A stretch of DNA of 59,048 nucleotides from an uncultured beta proteobacterium (GTDB taxonomy: Bacteria > Pseudomonadota > Gammaproteobacteria > Burkholderiales > Burkholderiaceae): positions 1 through 59,048 of the forward strand of contig CAIMZP010000056.1 of assembly GCA_903846025.1 (NCBI GenBank), in the 5' to 3' direction. Below, piece by piece: positions 45,525 through 54,268 of this stretch. The notes beneath the pieces were generated by a model. The model did not search any database and was not told the origin of the DNA. It saw only the letters and a program-made list of their open reading frames with translations. Positions within the stretch are counted from its first letter, which is position 1. Each line of letters opens with the position of its first letter. The translations under genes were made by a program, and so were the position numbers.

Positions 45525-48134
45525 ATGAAAACCGATCTCCCACAAAGCTTTCGCAGGCTTGAATACCGCGCTCCGATTTATACCTTTGGTCAGGTTGAGC
45601 TTGACATTGCTTTAGACCCCGCTAGAACGATAGTCAAAAGTCGTTTGGAGGTGTTGCCTGGTAATAGCCATCAGGCTGGCGCACCACTAATTTTGCAAGG
45701 TCATGAATTGGAATTTGTGAGTCTGCGAGTTAATGGGCAGGCACATCGTCAGTTTGAGTTAACTCCAGAGTTACTGACGATCCACTCAATTCCTGATGGT
45801 GGTCAAACTCCCTTTATTGTTGAAATTATTTGCGTGTGCACGCCTAATAAAAATACCTCTCTCATGGGGCTATATGTTTCAAATGGGAACTACTTTACCC
45901 AGTGTGAAGCAGAAGGGTTTCGAAAGATTACTTACTTCTTAGATAGACCTGATGTGATGGCGCGCTATCGCGTCACCTTGCGGGCGCGGGAGGAGGAGTG
46001 CCCCATCCTACTATCAAATGGAAATTTAGTTTGCACTGAAAAATTGCCTAATGGTTGGCACTTGGCTACCTGGGAAGACCCCTTTCCAAAGCCATCCTAT
46101 TTGTTTGCATTAGTTGCTGGAAAATTGGAATGTATTGAAGAAACAATTACTACCAGCAGTGGCGCAAAAAAGTTGTTGCAAATTTGGGTCGAGCCGCACG
46201 ATCTTAAGAAAACTCGTCATGCGATGGACTCCTTAATTGCTTCAATTCATTGGGATGAAAGGCGCTATGGCCTTGAATTGGATCTTGATCGATTCATGAT
46301 TGTTGCGGTGGGTGATTTTAATATGGGGGCGATGGAAAATAAAGGCCTTAATGTCTTTAATACTAAATATGTACTGGCTCAGCCAGAGACGGCAACTGAT
46401 GCTGACTTTGCGAACATTGAAAGCGTAGTTGCGCATGAGTATTTCCATAACTGGACTGGTAACCGCGTCACTTGTCGTGATTGGTTTCAACTTTCATTAA
46501 AAGAAGGTTTAACCGTTTTTCGTGATCAAGAATTCTCAGCTGATCAAATGGGTAGCGAATCAGGTAGGGCTGTAAAACGCATTGAGGATGTGCGCCTATT
46601 GCGCCAGTTGCAATTTCCAGAAGATGCCGGTCCTATGGCGCATCCCATCCGCCCAGATGAGTACCAGGAGATCAACAACTTTTATACCGTCACCGTCTAT
46701 GAAAAGGGTGCTGAGGTGGTACGTATGTACCAAACCCTATTAGGCATAGATGGCTTTCGCAAAGGAATGGACCTGTACTTTAAGCGTCATGATGGTCAAG
46801 CAGTTACCTGCGATGATTTCTTGGCTGCAATGGCTGATGCCAATGTGCGCGATCTTACGCAATTCGGGAATTGGTATAGTCAAGCTGGCACACCTCAAGT
46901 GCAAGTGCAAGAGCACTACGACGCGGACAGAAAGCAGTTTCAACTCACATTAACTCAAAGCTGCACTGCAAGTGCTGGACAGTTGGATAAGAAGGCATTT
47001 CATATTCCGCTGAAGATGCGTTTACTGACCAGCGCTGGAGACCAGCCAGAACATTTACTTGAGCTGACAGAAGAACAGCAATCGTGGACGTTCGATAACG
47101 TTTCCGAGCGGCCTGTGCTGTCACTTAATCGGGGATTCTCAGCGCCTATCAATTTAGATTTTGTGCAGAGAGAAGCAGATTTAATAGCCTTATTTTCAGA
47201 TGATGACGATGCTTTTAATCGTTGGGAGGCTGGTCAAAAGTTAGCCATGCAAATGATTCTAAAAAATCGCTTGCCTGATAAATCTCTGATCAATGCTTAC
47301 CGTCAGATTTTAATAGACCAACATTTAGATCCCGCATTTAAAGAGTTGGCATTAACGCTCCCAGCGGAGACCTATTTATATGAGCAGTGCACTAGCGTAG
47401 ATCCACAACAAATTTATAGTCAACGTAGGGCATTTCGCCATGCTATCGCCAGTGAACTCAGGTTAGAGTGGGCGGCCCTGTATCAACAAATGCAAACTGC
47501 TGAACCCTTTAATGCAGATGCTCTTAGTGCCGGTAAACGTGCTCTTAAAAATCTAGCGCTTAGTATGTTGCTTGAAGCAGACCCTCTGATTTGGTCGCCA
47601 ATGGCAGTAAATCAATACCAAACCGCTGACAATATGACTGACCGTTATGCCGCTTTGGCGGGATTGGTGATTCATGGATCAGTTTCAGCAGGCGTTTGTT
47701 TGGAAGATTTCTATACCCGCTTTGCTGATGATGCTTTGGTGATTGATAAATGGTTTGCTTTGCAATCTAGTCGTCCACCTGTTAAAGGTGCTATATCTAC
47801 CTTAGAAAATGCAAAGCGATTACTTGGGCATGACGCATTTAAGATGAATAACCCAAACCGAGTTCGTAGCGTCATTCATGCATTTTGCATGAATAATCCC
47901 GCTAGCTTTCATCAGCCCGATGGCAGTGGTTATGCATTCTGGGTTGATTCTGTCCTCGCGCTAGATCCAGTAAACCCGCAAGTTGCTGCTCGTTTAGCCA
48001 GAGCTTTGGATCGCTGGCGCAATTTTGCGCAGCCCCACCAAAGCCAGATGCATGCTGCATTACAGCAAGTAGCAAGCTGTCAGACGCTTTCGGCAGATGT
48101 GAAAGAGGTGGTAACTAAGGCCTTGGGAAATTAA
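45525..48134 (+). CDS. pepN: Aminopeptidase N
   Basis: M1-family zinc aminopeptidase of 869 residues, the size of the E. coli enzyme. The exopeptidase motif GAMENKGLN and the zinc site HEYFHNWTGNRVTCRDWFQLSLKEG (HExxH plus the downstream Glu) are intact. The substrate-binding N-terminal beta-domain and the C-terminal helical domain follow the usual order. It acts in cytoplasmic peptide turnover. fbp follows 64 bases later on the same strand. Confidence 0.98.
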   Translation: MKTDLPQSFRRLEYRAPIYTFGQVELDIALDPARTIVKSRLEVLPGNSHQAGAPLILQGHELEFVSLRVNGQAHRQFELTPELLTIHSIPDGGQTPFIVEIICVCTPNKNTSLMGLYVSNGNYFTQCEAEGFRKITYFLDRPDVMARYRVTLRAREEECPILLSNGNLVCTEKLPNGWHLATWEDPFPKPSYLFALVAGKLECIEETITTSSGAKKLLQIWVEPHDLKKTRHAMDSLIASIHWDERRYGLELDLDRFMIVAVGDFNMGAMENKGLNVFNTKYVLAQPETATDADFANIESVVAHEYFHNWTGNRVTCRDWFQLSLKEGLTVFRDQEFSADQMGSESGRAVKRIEDVRLLRQLQFPEDAGPMAHPIRPDEYQEINNFYTVTVYEKGAEVVRMYQTLLGIDGFRKGMDLYFKRHDGQAVTCDDFLAAMADANVRDLTQFGNWYSQAGTPQVQVQEHYDADRKQFQLTLTQSCTASAGQLDKKAFHIPLKMRLLTSAGDQPEHLLELTEEQQSWTFDNVSERPVLSLNRGFSAPINLDFVQREADLIALFSDDDDAFNRWEAGQKLAMQMILKNRLPDKSLINAYRQILIDQHLDPAFKELALTLPAETYLYEQCTSVDPQQIYSQRRAFRHAIASELRLEWAALYQQMQTAEPFNADALSAGKRALKNLALSMLLEADPLIWSPMAVNQYQTADNMTDRYAALAGLVIHGSVSAGVCLEDFYTRFADDALVIDKWFALQSSRPPVKGAISTLENAKRLLGHDAFKMNNPNRVRSVIHAFCMNNPASFHQPDGSGYAFWVDSVLALDPVNPQVAARLARALDRWRNFAQPHQSQMHAALQQVASCQTLSADVKEVVTKALGN

Positions 48135-48198
48135 TCTTTTTCAGAACAAGGCAAAATAGACCTTATAGAGCAACATACCCATTACGGAGAAACCCCTT

Positions 48199-49209
48199 TT
48201 GACCACCCAAAGTAACTTCAACACCAATTTTAAACAATATTTAAAAACTGCCACAGTAAAGGGCGCAAGCATCCCTAGTGGCTTGCAAGAGCTACTTTTG
48301 GCGGTTGCCAATACTTGCGCTACCTTGAGTCATGAAGTGGCACAGGGCGCCTTAATTGGGTTGTTGGGTTCTGCTGGTACGGGCAACGTGCAGGGTGAAG
48401 TTCAGCAAAAACTCGATGTCATTGCTAATGATTTATTAATTGAAGGAGTGCAGGAGTGTAGGTCCCTCGCTGGTTTGGCTTCTGAGGAGATGGAATTACC
48501 TATGGCGGTTCAGGGTACTGGCGATTACTTGCTCTTGTTCGACCCCCTTGATGGCTCTTCTAACATTGACGTCAATGTCTCGATTGGCACGATTTTTTCT
48601 GTACTGAAAAAGCAGGATCCACCCACTCCATTACAAACTTCAGACTTTTTACTAACGGGACGCCATCAAGTGGCCGCTGGTTATGTGGTCTACGGCCCTC
48701 AGACAACTATGGCATTGACCTTGGGTGACGGTGTTGCAATGTTTACTCTCAATAAGGTAAGTGGTGAATTCGTATTAGTTAAGCATGCTGTTGAGATTGC
48801 TCATTCCTCAAAAGAGTTTGCTATTAATATGTCAAATATGCGCCATTGGGCTGAGCCGGTTCGTCGCTATGTGGACGAGTGCCTTGCTGGTGTGAGCGGT
48901 AAGCGGGATAAAGATTTTAATATGCGCTGGATTGCTTCAATGGTGGCAGATGTCCATCGCGTATTGACTCGTGGCGGTATCTTTATGTACCCCTGGGATC
49001 AACGTGAGCCCCACAAACCTGGCAAGTTGCGCTTAATGTATGAAGCCAACCCCATGAGCTTCTTGGTGGAGCAGGCCGGTGGTGTTTCTACTAATGGGGA
49101 CCAGCTAATCATGGATTTGATCCCTACGGATTTACATGAGCGTGTCTCTGTGATGCTAGGTTCTAGAGAAGAGATAGAGCGCTTGCAGCGCTATCATTCA
49201 GAGGCTTAG
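48199..49209 (+). CDS. fbp: Fructose-1,6-bisphosphatase class I
   Basis: Gluconeogenic phosphatase of 336 residues. The metal site [19 protein letters not shown], the [15 protein letters not shown] stretch and [37 protein letters not shown] are diagnostic. The start is a TTG at 48199, preceded by GGAG at good distance; the first in-frame ATG is far inside the conserved domain. A perfect inverted-repeat terminator follows at 49245. Confidence 0.96.
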   Translation: MTTQSNFNTNFKQYLKTATVKGASIPSGLQELLLAVANTCATLSHEVAQGALIGLLGSAGTGNVQGEVQQKLDVIANDLLIEGVQECRSLAGLASEEMELPMAVQGTGDYLLLFDPLDGSSNIDVNVSIGTIFSVLKKQDPPTPLQTSDFLLTGRHQVAAGYVVYGPQTTMALTLGDGVAMFTLNKVSGEFVLVKHAVEIAHSSKEFAINMSNMRHWAEPVRRYVDECLAGVSGKRDKDFNMRWIASMVADVHRVLTRGGIFMYPWDQREPHKPGKLRLMYEANPMSFLVEQAGGVSTNGDQLIMDLIPTDLHERVSVMLGSREEIERLQRYHSEA

Positions 49210-49244
49210 CGGGCTACGGAACTAAAACACTTGTCTTTGAAACA

Positions 49245-49273
49245 AAAATACCCAATCAATGATTGGGTATTTT
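49245..49273. terminator. Bidirectional terminator between fbp and cphA
   Basis: AAAATACCCAATCA and its exact reverse complement TGATTGGGTATTTT flank a single A (14-base arms). It ends in a T run on both strands, so it can stop transcription from the convergent fbp (plus) and cphA (minus) genes. Confidence 0.88.
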
Positions 49274-49290
49274 GCGATCAGGGATGTGTT

Positions 49291-51873
49291 TCAAGCTCCC
49301 AATTGAGTCTGCACCTTTTCCTTTAGGTAGGCAAGCGATTCTTCCACTTGGTCAATCAGGATTAGGCAAATATCCCCAGGGGCTAAATCATTCAAGGCGG
49401 TATCAATTGCAAGAAATTCACCAGTGATCTCTTTTACTTGATGGGCCTTGGTGGCGCCAACCAAACCTTCTTGCAGAAGTTTTAAGACCTCACCATCTTC
49501 GCGACCTCGTTGACATTGATCTTGATACAAAATCACATTATCAAAAGTATTTCCTAAGATACGTGTGAGATCTCGGATATCTTCATCACGGCGATCGCCC
49601 GCACCGCTAATCACCACATGACTCTTCTTGGGCTTCATAGCTTCAATGGCGCTAGCAAGAGCACGCATGGCATCGGGGTTATGCCCGTAATCTGCAATGA
49701 CGGTAGCGCCTTTATATTCGAAGCGATTAAATCGGCCCGGCACCGCATTGGCAGAGCTCTCAAAAGAATGCAGGCCGCGCGCAATTTTTTCTGCATCAAG
49801 GCCTAGCGCCCAAGCGGCACCAATAGAGGCCATCACATTTTCAATCTGAAAGCCAAGAACCCCATTCTGGGTGAGTGGAATTTCACTCACAGGGAAGCGA
49901 TACAGTACGCGAGCTCCTTTGGAGGCAACAATATAAGCACCATCAAAGTAGATTACTTTTTTATTTTTTGCGCGGTGTGCGGCAATTACTGGATGATGTT
50001 GGTTCTGGGCGAAGAAAATCACCCGACCCGTGCACACATCACCCATCTTAACCACCATTGGATCTGCCGCGTTGAGCACTGCTGCTCCAGTAGGGGCCAC
50101 ATTCTGGACAATGACGCGTTTTAAGATCGCCAAATCCTCAACGCTAGTAATGTAGTTCAGACCTAAGTGGTCGCCTTCACCAATATTAGTAACAACGGCG
50201 ACTTCACATCGATCAAAGCCCAAGCCTTCGCGCAACATACCACCGCGAGCGGTTTCTAAAACCGCTGCATCTGTATCGGGATGCATTAGGACATTGCGGG
50301 CACTCTTAGGACCACTGCAATCTCCAGAGTCTATCAGTCGATGATTAATATATACGCCATCAGTAGTGGTCATTCCCACGCGCAGACCGGTCTCGTTGAT
50401 GAGGTGAGAAATTAATCGCACAGTAGTGGTTTTACCGTTAGTTCCAGTAACAGCAACCACTGGAATCCGACCGTCTTCACCGGGTGGGTACATCATGTTA
50501 ATAATGTCCTCACCTACAGGGCGGCTTTTGCCGTAAGAAGGTTTTAGATGCATACGCAGCCCAGGTGCGGCGTTGACTTCAACAATGCCGCCGCCCTGCT
50601 TTTCTAGGGGTTTATAGATCGCCTCACACAGGATATCTACGCCAGCAATATCTAAGCCAATCATTTGCGCTGCGGCAACGGCACTCGCTGCGACATCAGG
50701 ATGCACATCATCAGTAACGTCGGTGGCAGTTCCACCAGTACTTAGGTTGGCGTTATTGCGCAATAGTACGCGTTCACCTGTTTTAGGAATGTATTGCGGG
50801 GAGAGTTGGGAGCTTGCTAAATGGGCTAACGCAATGTCGTCAAAGCGAATTTTGGTTAAGGCAGTAGCATGTCCATCGCCACGTAATGGGTTCTTGTTTT
50901 CGAGCTCTACTAACTGGGCAATCGTATGTGTGCCATCGCCTACTACTTGAGCAGGTTCACGACGAGCCGCTGCTGAAAGGCGGTTGCCAACAACAAGCAG
51001 GCGGTAATCAGCGCCGGGCAGATAGCGTTCCACAATAGTTTCACGACCAAATGCTTGGGTAACGATAAAGCCAGCGCGCACCTCCGCTTCAGTTTGAATA
51101 TTGGCTACGACACCCTTACCCTGGTTTCCATCTTTGGGTTTAAGAACAATTGGACCGCCAATTTTTTGAGTGGCACGCCAGGCATCATCAGCAGTGGTGA
51201 CCACTTCACCAATCGGAACTGAAACCCCTGCAGCTGACAACAAATTCTTAGTGAGTTCTTTATCCTGTGCAATCGCTTCGGCAATGGCGCTGGTATTGCT
51301 AGTCTCGGCAGCTTGAATGCGCTTTTGTTTGCTACCCCAGCCAAACTGCACCATGCTACCCTCAGTCATGCGGCGAAAAGGGATATTGCGTTGAACTGCT
51401 GCATCGACAATCGAGCTGGTGCTGGGACCCAAACGAACATCCTCATACAGGGCTTCTAATTCGGAGAGGGCGGCAGCCAGGTCGAATGGAGCATCATTTA
51501 AGGTTGCCTGAATCAGCGCAAAGGCAAAATCAAACGCCATGCGCCCAACAACTTCCTCAGAGTATTCCGCCACGACCTGATAAACGCCAGGCTCAACGGT
51601 TTGCACTGTGCGACTAAAGGTGACGGGGCAACCTGCTTGAGACTGAAGACCAAGCGCCGCGTGCTCTAAAGCATGGGCTAAAGAGAGTACTTCATTATGA
51701 CCACCACGACGCATGCTTCCCAGCTGAGGAAAACGTTCACGAATCTTGGTCTCAAATTGCGGAATGGAATCAATAGAGCGTTCATTATCTTCGCAAGAAA
51801 CAATCGCTTCTAAGGCAGTGTGGCGGCTCCATAAATTAGGGCCGCGCAGCATACGAATTCGGGTGATTTCCAA
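49291..51873 (-). CDS. cphA: Cyanophycin synthetase
   Basis: ATP-dependent polymerase that builds cyanophycin (polyaspartate with arginine side chains) as a nitrogen store. The 860 residues show the N-terminal domain (RIRMLRGPNLWSRHTALEA), an ATP-grasp domain (about 215-480; VLKPKDGNQGKGVVANI) and a Mur-ligase-like domain with P-loop VTGTNGKTTTVRL (about 485-500), ending with the Mur C-terminal domain (about 720-850; IADYGHNPDAMRAL). The start is a TTG directly after the stop of the upstream paralogue, with AGGGG in front, so the two are translated as a coupled pair. Confidence 0.95.
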   Translation of the reverse strand: MEITRIRMLRGPNLWSRHTALEAIVSCEDNERSIDSIPQFETKIRERFPQLGSMRRGGHNEVLSLAHALEHAALGLQSQAGCPVTFSRTVQTVEPGVYQVVAEYSEEVVGRMAFDFAFALIQATLNDAPFDLAAALSELEALYEDVRLGPSTSSIVDAAVQRNIPFRRMTEGSMVQFGWGSKQKRIQAAETSNTSAIAEAIAQDKELTKNLLSAAGVSVPIGEVVTTADDAWRATQKIGGPIVLKPKDGNQGKGVVANIQTEAEVRAGFIVTQAFGRETIVERYLPGADYRLLVVGNRLSAAARREPAQVVGDGTHTIAQLVELENKNPLRGDGHATALTKIRFDDIALAHLASSQLSPQYIPKTGERVLLRNNANLSTGGTATDVTDDVHPDVAASAVAAAQMIGLDIAGVDILCEAIYKPLEKQGGGIVEVNAAPGLRMHLKPSYGKSRPVGEDIINMMYPPGEDGRIPVVAVTGTNGKTTTVRLISHLINETGLRVGMTTTDGVYINHRLIDSGDCSGPKSARNVLMHPDTDAAVLETARGGMLREGLGFDRCEVAVVTNIGEGDHLGLNYITSVEDLAILKRVIVQNVAPTGAAVLNAADPMVVKMGDVCTGRVIFFAQNQHHPVIAAHRAKNKKVIYFDGAYIVASKGARVLYRFPVSEIPLTQNGVLGFQIENVMASIGAAWALGLDAEKIARGLHSFESSANAVPGRFNRFEYKGATVIADYGHNPDAMRALASAIEAMKPKKSHVVISGAGDRRDEDIRDLTRILGNTFDNVILYQDQCQRGREDGEVLKLLQEGLVGATKAHQVKEITGEFLAIDTALNDLAPGDICLILIDQVEESLAYLKEKVQTQLGA

Positions 51874-54066
51874 TTAAGCCCCTGCTGGAACGCTGGAATC
51901 AGAAACAAAAGTTTCTGCGCCAGCTTCAATAACGTTGAATGGAATGTCTAGAGCCCAAGCGGCCCCAATAGCTGCACCTAAGTTCATGGATTTCCATGGG
52001 GTGCTTGAATCTGATTCTGAGTGACGTGGCACGGGAATACTTTTTTGATCTTGATTGCCCAGTTTTAGCGTAATTTGTTGCTTGCCAACTAAGACTACGC
52101 GACCACGATTTTTGAGGTGGGTTTGGACAACCTCAGATGAAGAGTCTTGTGTGAAGTAAATAACCTCACCATCACAAAGTTCGGCCATTTGTGCCACCAT
52201 TGGATCATCCGCATTAAGTACGGCAACCCCTTGAGGTAGTACTACGTCAACCTGTGTCCTCACCACACTAAATATCTGTTCTTCATCAAAAATAGCATAT
52301 TGAGGAAAGTTTGCGCTGGAATCGACATTCAATACAACTCCTACTTGGCAGCGATCGTAAGCCAAGCCTTCAATGAGCATTGATAAATTATTATTTTCAA
52401 TAACAGCGGCTTGAACTGCGCGATTCAGTAATGTACGACGGGCATTTTCCCAATTGGCTGCATTGCTTTTCTGAATAGCGCGGTGGCCAAAAAATAAGCC
52501 CTTACTACATGAAAGGCCAACATAAAGATTGGTCAGGCGCAAAAAATGCGCAATCATTTCTGCTACAGGTGTTTTACCGCGAGCACCTGCAACGCCCACT
52601 ACAGGAATGCGGTACTCAACACCGGGCGGGAAAAGGTGGTTAGCAATTTCTTTGCCTACGGGCTGAGGCTTGCCACTGGCAGGTTTTAAATGCATTAATA
52701 AACCAGGGCCAGCATTTACTTCAACAATTGCTGCATTTTGCGATTCGAGGGGTTTGCTAATATCTTGTGCAACCAAGTCGACGCCTGCAATCTCTAAGCC
52801 AACAACACGGGCCGCTAATGCTACTTGGCTGGCCACTTCGGGATGTACTAAATCAGTAACATCAAAGGCGACATTTCCATTGCTTTGAATGAGTACTTTT
52901 TGATCGACAAGAGGGATGCTTTCGCCTACCAGTTTTTGACGTGCTAATTCCAGTTCCACTGCGGAGTCAATGCGCACAGGGTTGAGTGGGTGTTCTTCGG
53001 CTGTACCACGACGGGGATCGGAATTAATTTGAATTCGTATGAGATCAAGCACAGTATGCTGCCCATCACCAGTAATCCAAACCGTTTCTCCTTTGGCAGC
53101 AGCAACTACTTTATTGCCAACAACCAATAGGCGATGCTCATCCCCAATAATATGACGCTCTACCAATACTTCGCTACCTTCATTAATGGCAACAGCATAG
53201 GCTGCTTCAATTTCTGTCTGGGTATGCAGGTTGATAAAAACACCGCGACCATGATTGCCATCGATTGGCTTGACTACGACTGGTAGGCCAATGTCTTGAG
53301 CGGCCTCCCAAGCATCATCAGCGCTGGTGACTGTTCTCCCTTTAGGAGTAGGTACCCCAGCACTAGCTAATAAACTCTTTGTGAGATCCTTATCGCGTGA
53401 GATCGTCTCAGCAATCGCGCTAGTCTGATCCGTCTCTGCTGTCCAAATGCGACGTTGATTCGCGCCATAACCCAGTTGGACTAAATTACCTTCCGATAAA
53501 CGAATAGATGGTATGCCGCGTTCTTCAGCGGCATTGACGATGCAGGCCGTGCTTGGTCCTAGCAAGAGGTCGTCTGCAAGCTCGCGCAGATTTTCAATGA
53601 TAGTGTCGACTTCGGTAGCAGAATTTTGAGTATCTTGAGCAAGCGCAAGGTAAAGATCTTTAGCGTACTTGAGGGCAGTCAGAGTTACCTCTTCATTAAT
53701 AGCGCTCACCATCACTTTGTAAACACTGCGTCGGTCGCCATCACGAGCTTTACCAAAACCACCGGGAATACCAGCTAAATTTTGTAGTTCTAAAGTTAAG
53801 TGCTCCAGGATATGGGCAGGCCAGGTACCTTCTTCGACGCGCTTAAGAAAGCCACCAGCTTCGCCATAGCTACAACGATGCTCTTGCAGGCTGGGGAGAG
53901 CCTTGACAAGGCGATCATAAAATCCGGGAATCAGGTTGGAAGGATAGTCTTCCAAGTCACCAATATCAATCCAAACCTCAAGGACTGGGTGGTAAGTCCA
54001 CATATTGGGGCCGCGTAGATGCTTGACACTCAAGATCTCAATGGTTTTATCTAGTAATTGGGGCAT
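51874..54066 (-). CDS. Cyanophycin synthetase paralogue without Mur C-terminal domain
   Basis: A CphA-like protein of about 730 residues. The N-terminal domain (VKHLRGPNMWTYHPVLEVW) and ATP-grasp domain (VVKPIDGNHGRGVFINL) are complete. The Mur-like P-loop is altered to VAGARGKTPVAEM and the protein ends after the Mur central domain, lacking the C-terminal domain present in cphA. The layout resembles cyanobacterial CphA2, which joins beta-Asp-Arg dipeptides. The start may be the GTG at 54093; the ATG at 54066 is nearer the family N-terminus. The cphA start codon follows its stop directly. Confidence 0.9.
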   Translation of the reverse strand: MPQLLDKTIEILSVKHLRGPNMWTYHPVLEVWIDIGDLEDYPSNLIPGFYDRLVKALPSLQEHRCSYGEAGGFLKRVEEGTWPAHILEHLTLELQNLAGIPGGFGKARDGDRRSVYKVMVSAINEEVTLTALKYAKDLYLALAQDTQNSATEVDTIIENLRELADDLLLGPSTACIVNAAEERGIPSIRLSEGNLVQLGYGANQRRIWTAETDQTSAIAETISRDKDLTKSLLASAGVPTPKGRTVTSADDAWEAAQDIGLPVVVKPIDGNHGRGVFINLHTQTEIEAAYAVAINEGSEVLVERHIIGDEHRLLVVGNKVVAAAKGETVWITGDGQHTVLDLIRIQINSDPRRGTAEEHPLNPVRIDSAVELELARQKLVGESIPLVDQKVLIQSNGNVAFDVTDLVHPEVASQVALAARVVGLEIAGVDLVAQDISKPLESQNAAIVEVNAGPGLLMHLKPASGKPQPVGKEIANHLFPPGVEYRIPVVGVAGARGKTPVAEMIAHFLRLTNLYVGLSCSKGLFFGHRAIQKSNAANWENARRTLLNRAVQAAVIENNNLSMLIEGLAYDRCQVGVVLNVDSSANFPQYAIFDEEQIFSVVRTQVDVVLPQGVAVLNADDPMVAQMAELCDGEVIYFTQDSSSEVVQTHLKNRGRVVLVGKQQITLKLGNQDQKSIPVPRHSESDSSTPWKSMNLGAAIGAAWALDIPFNVIEAGAETFVSDSSVPAGA

Positions 54067-54268
54067 GTGTGGAATGGCGATAATCAGCGCCACTATGGGC
54101 GGGGACGTCTCAGACTGTCTCTCTGTTTCTAGTAATTATTGGAAATCCACAAAATTAGCAAAAATGCGTAAAAAAGCCTACTTCGCTAATTTAACGGTTT
54201 TGAGTACACCTAAGTTGACATAGATAGTAAATCTAAAATAGCCTAGCTCCACTATACTTTTAGAGTCA

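Noticed and set aside
54215..54258. Promoter for the ABC exporter (TTGACA at 54215, TATACT at 54253)
   Set aside because: The two hexamers are 32 bases apart, so they do not form one promoter; TATACT alone would give an almost leaderless transcript and is not enough for a call.
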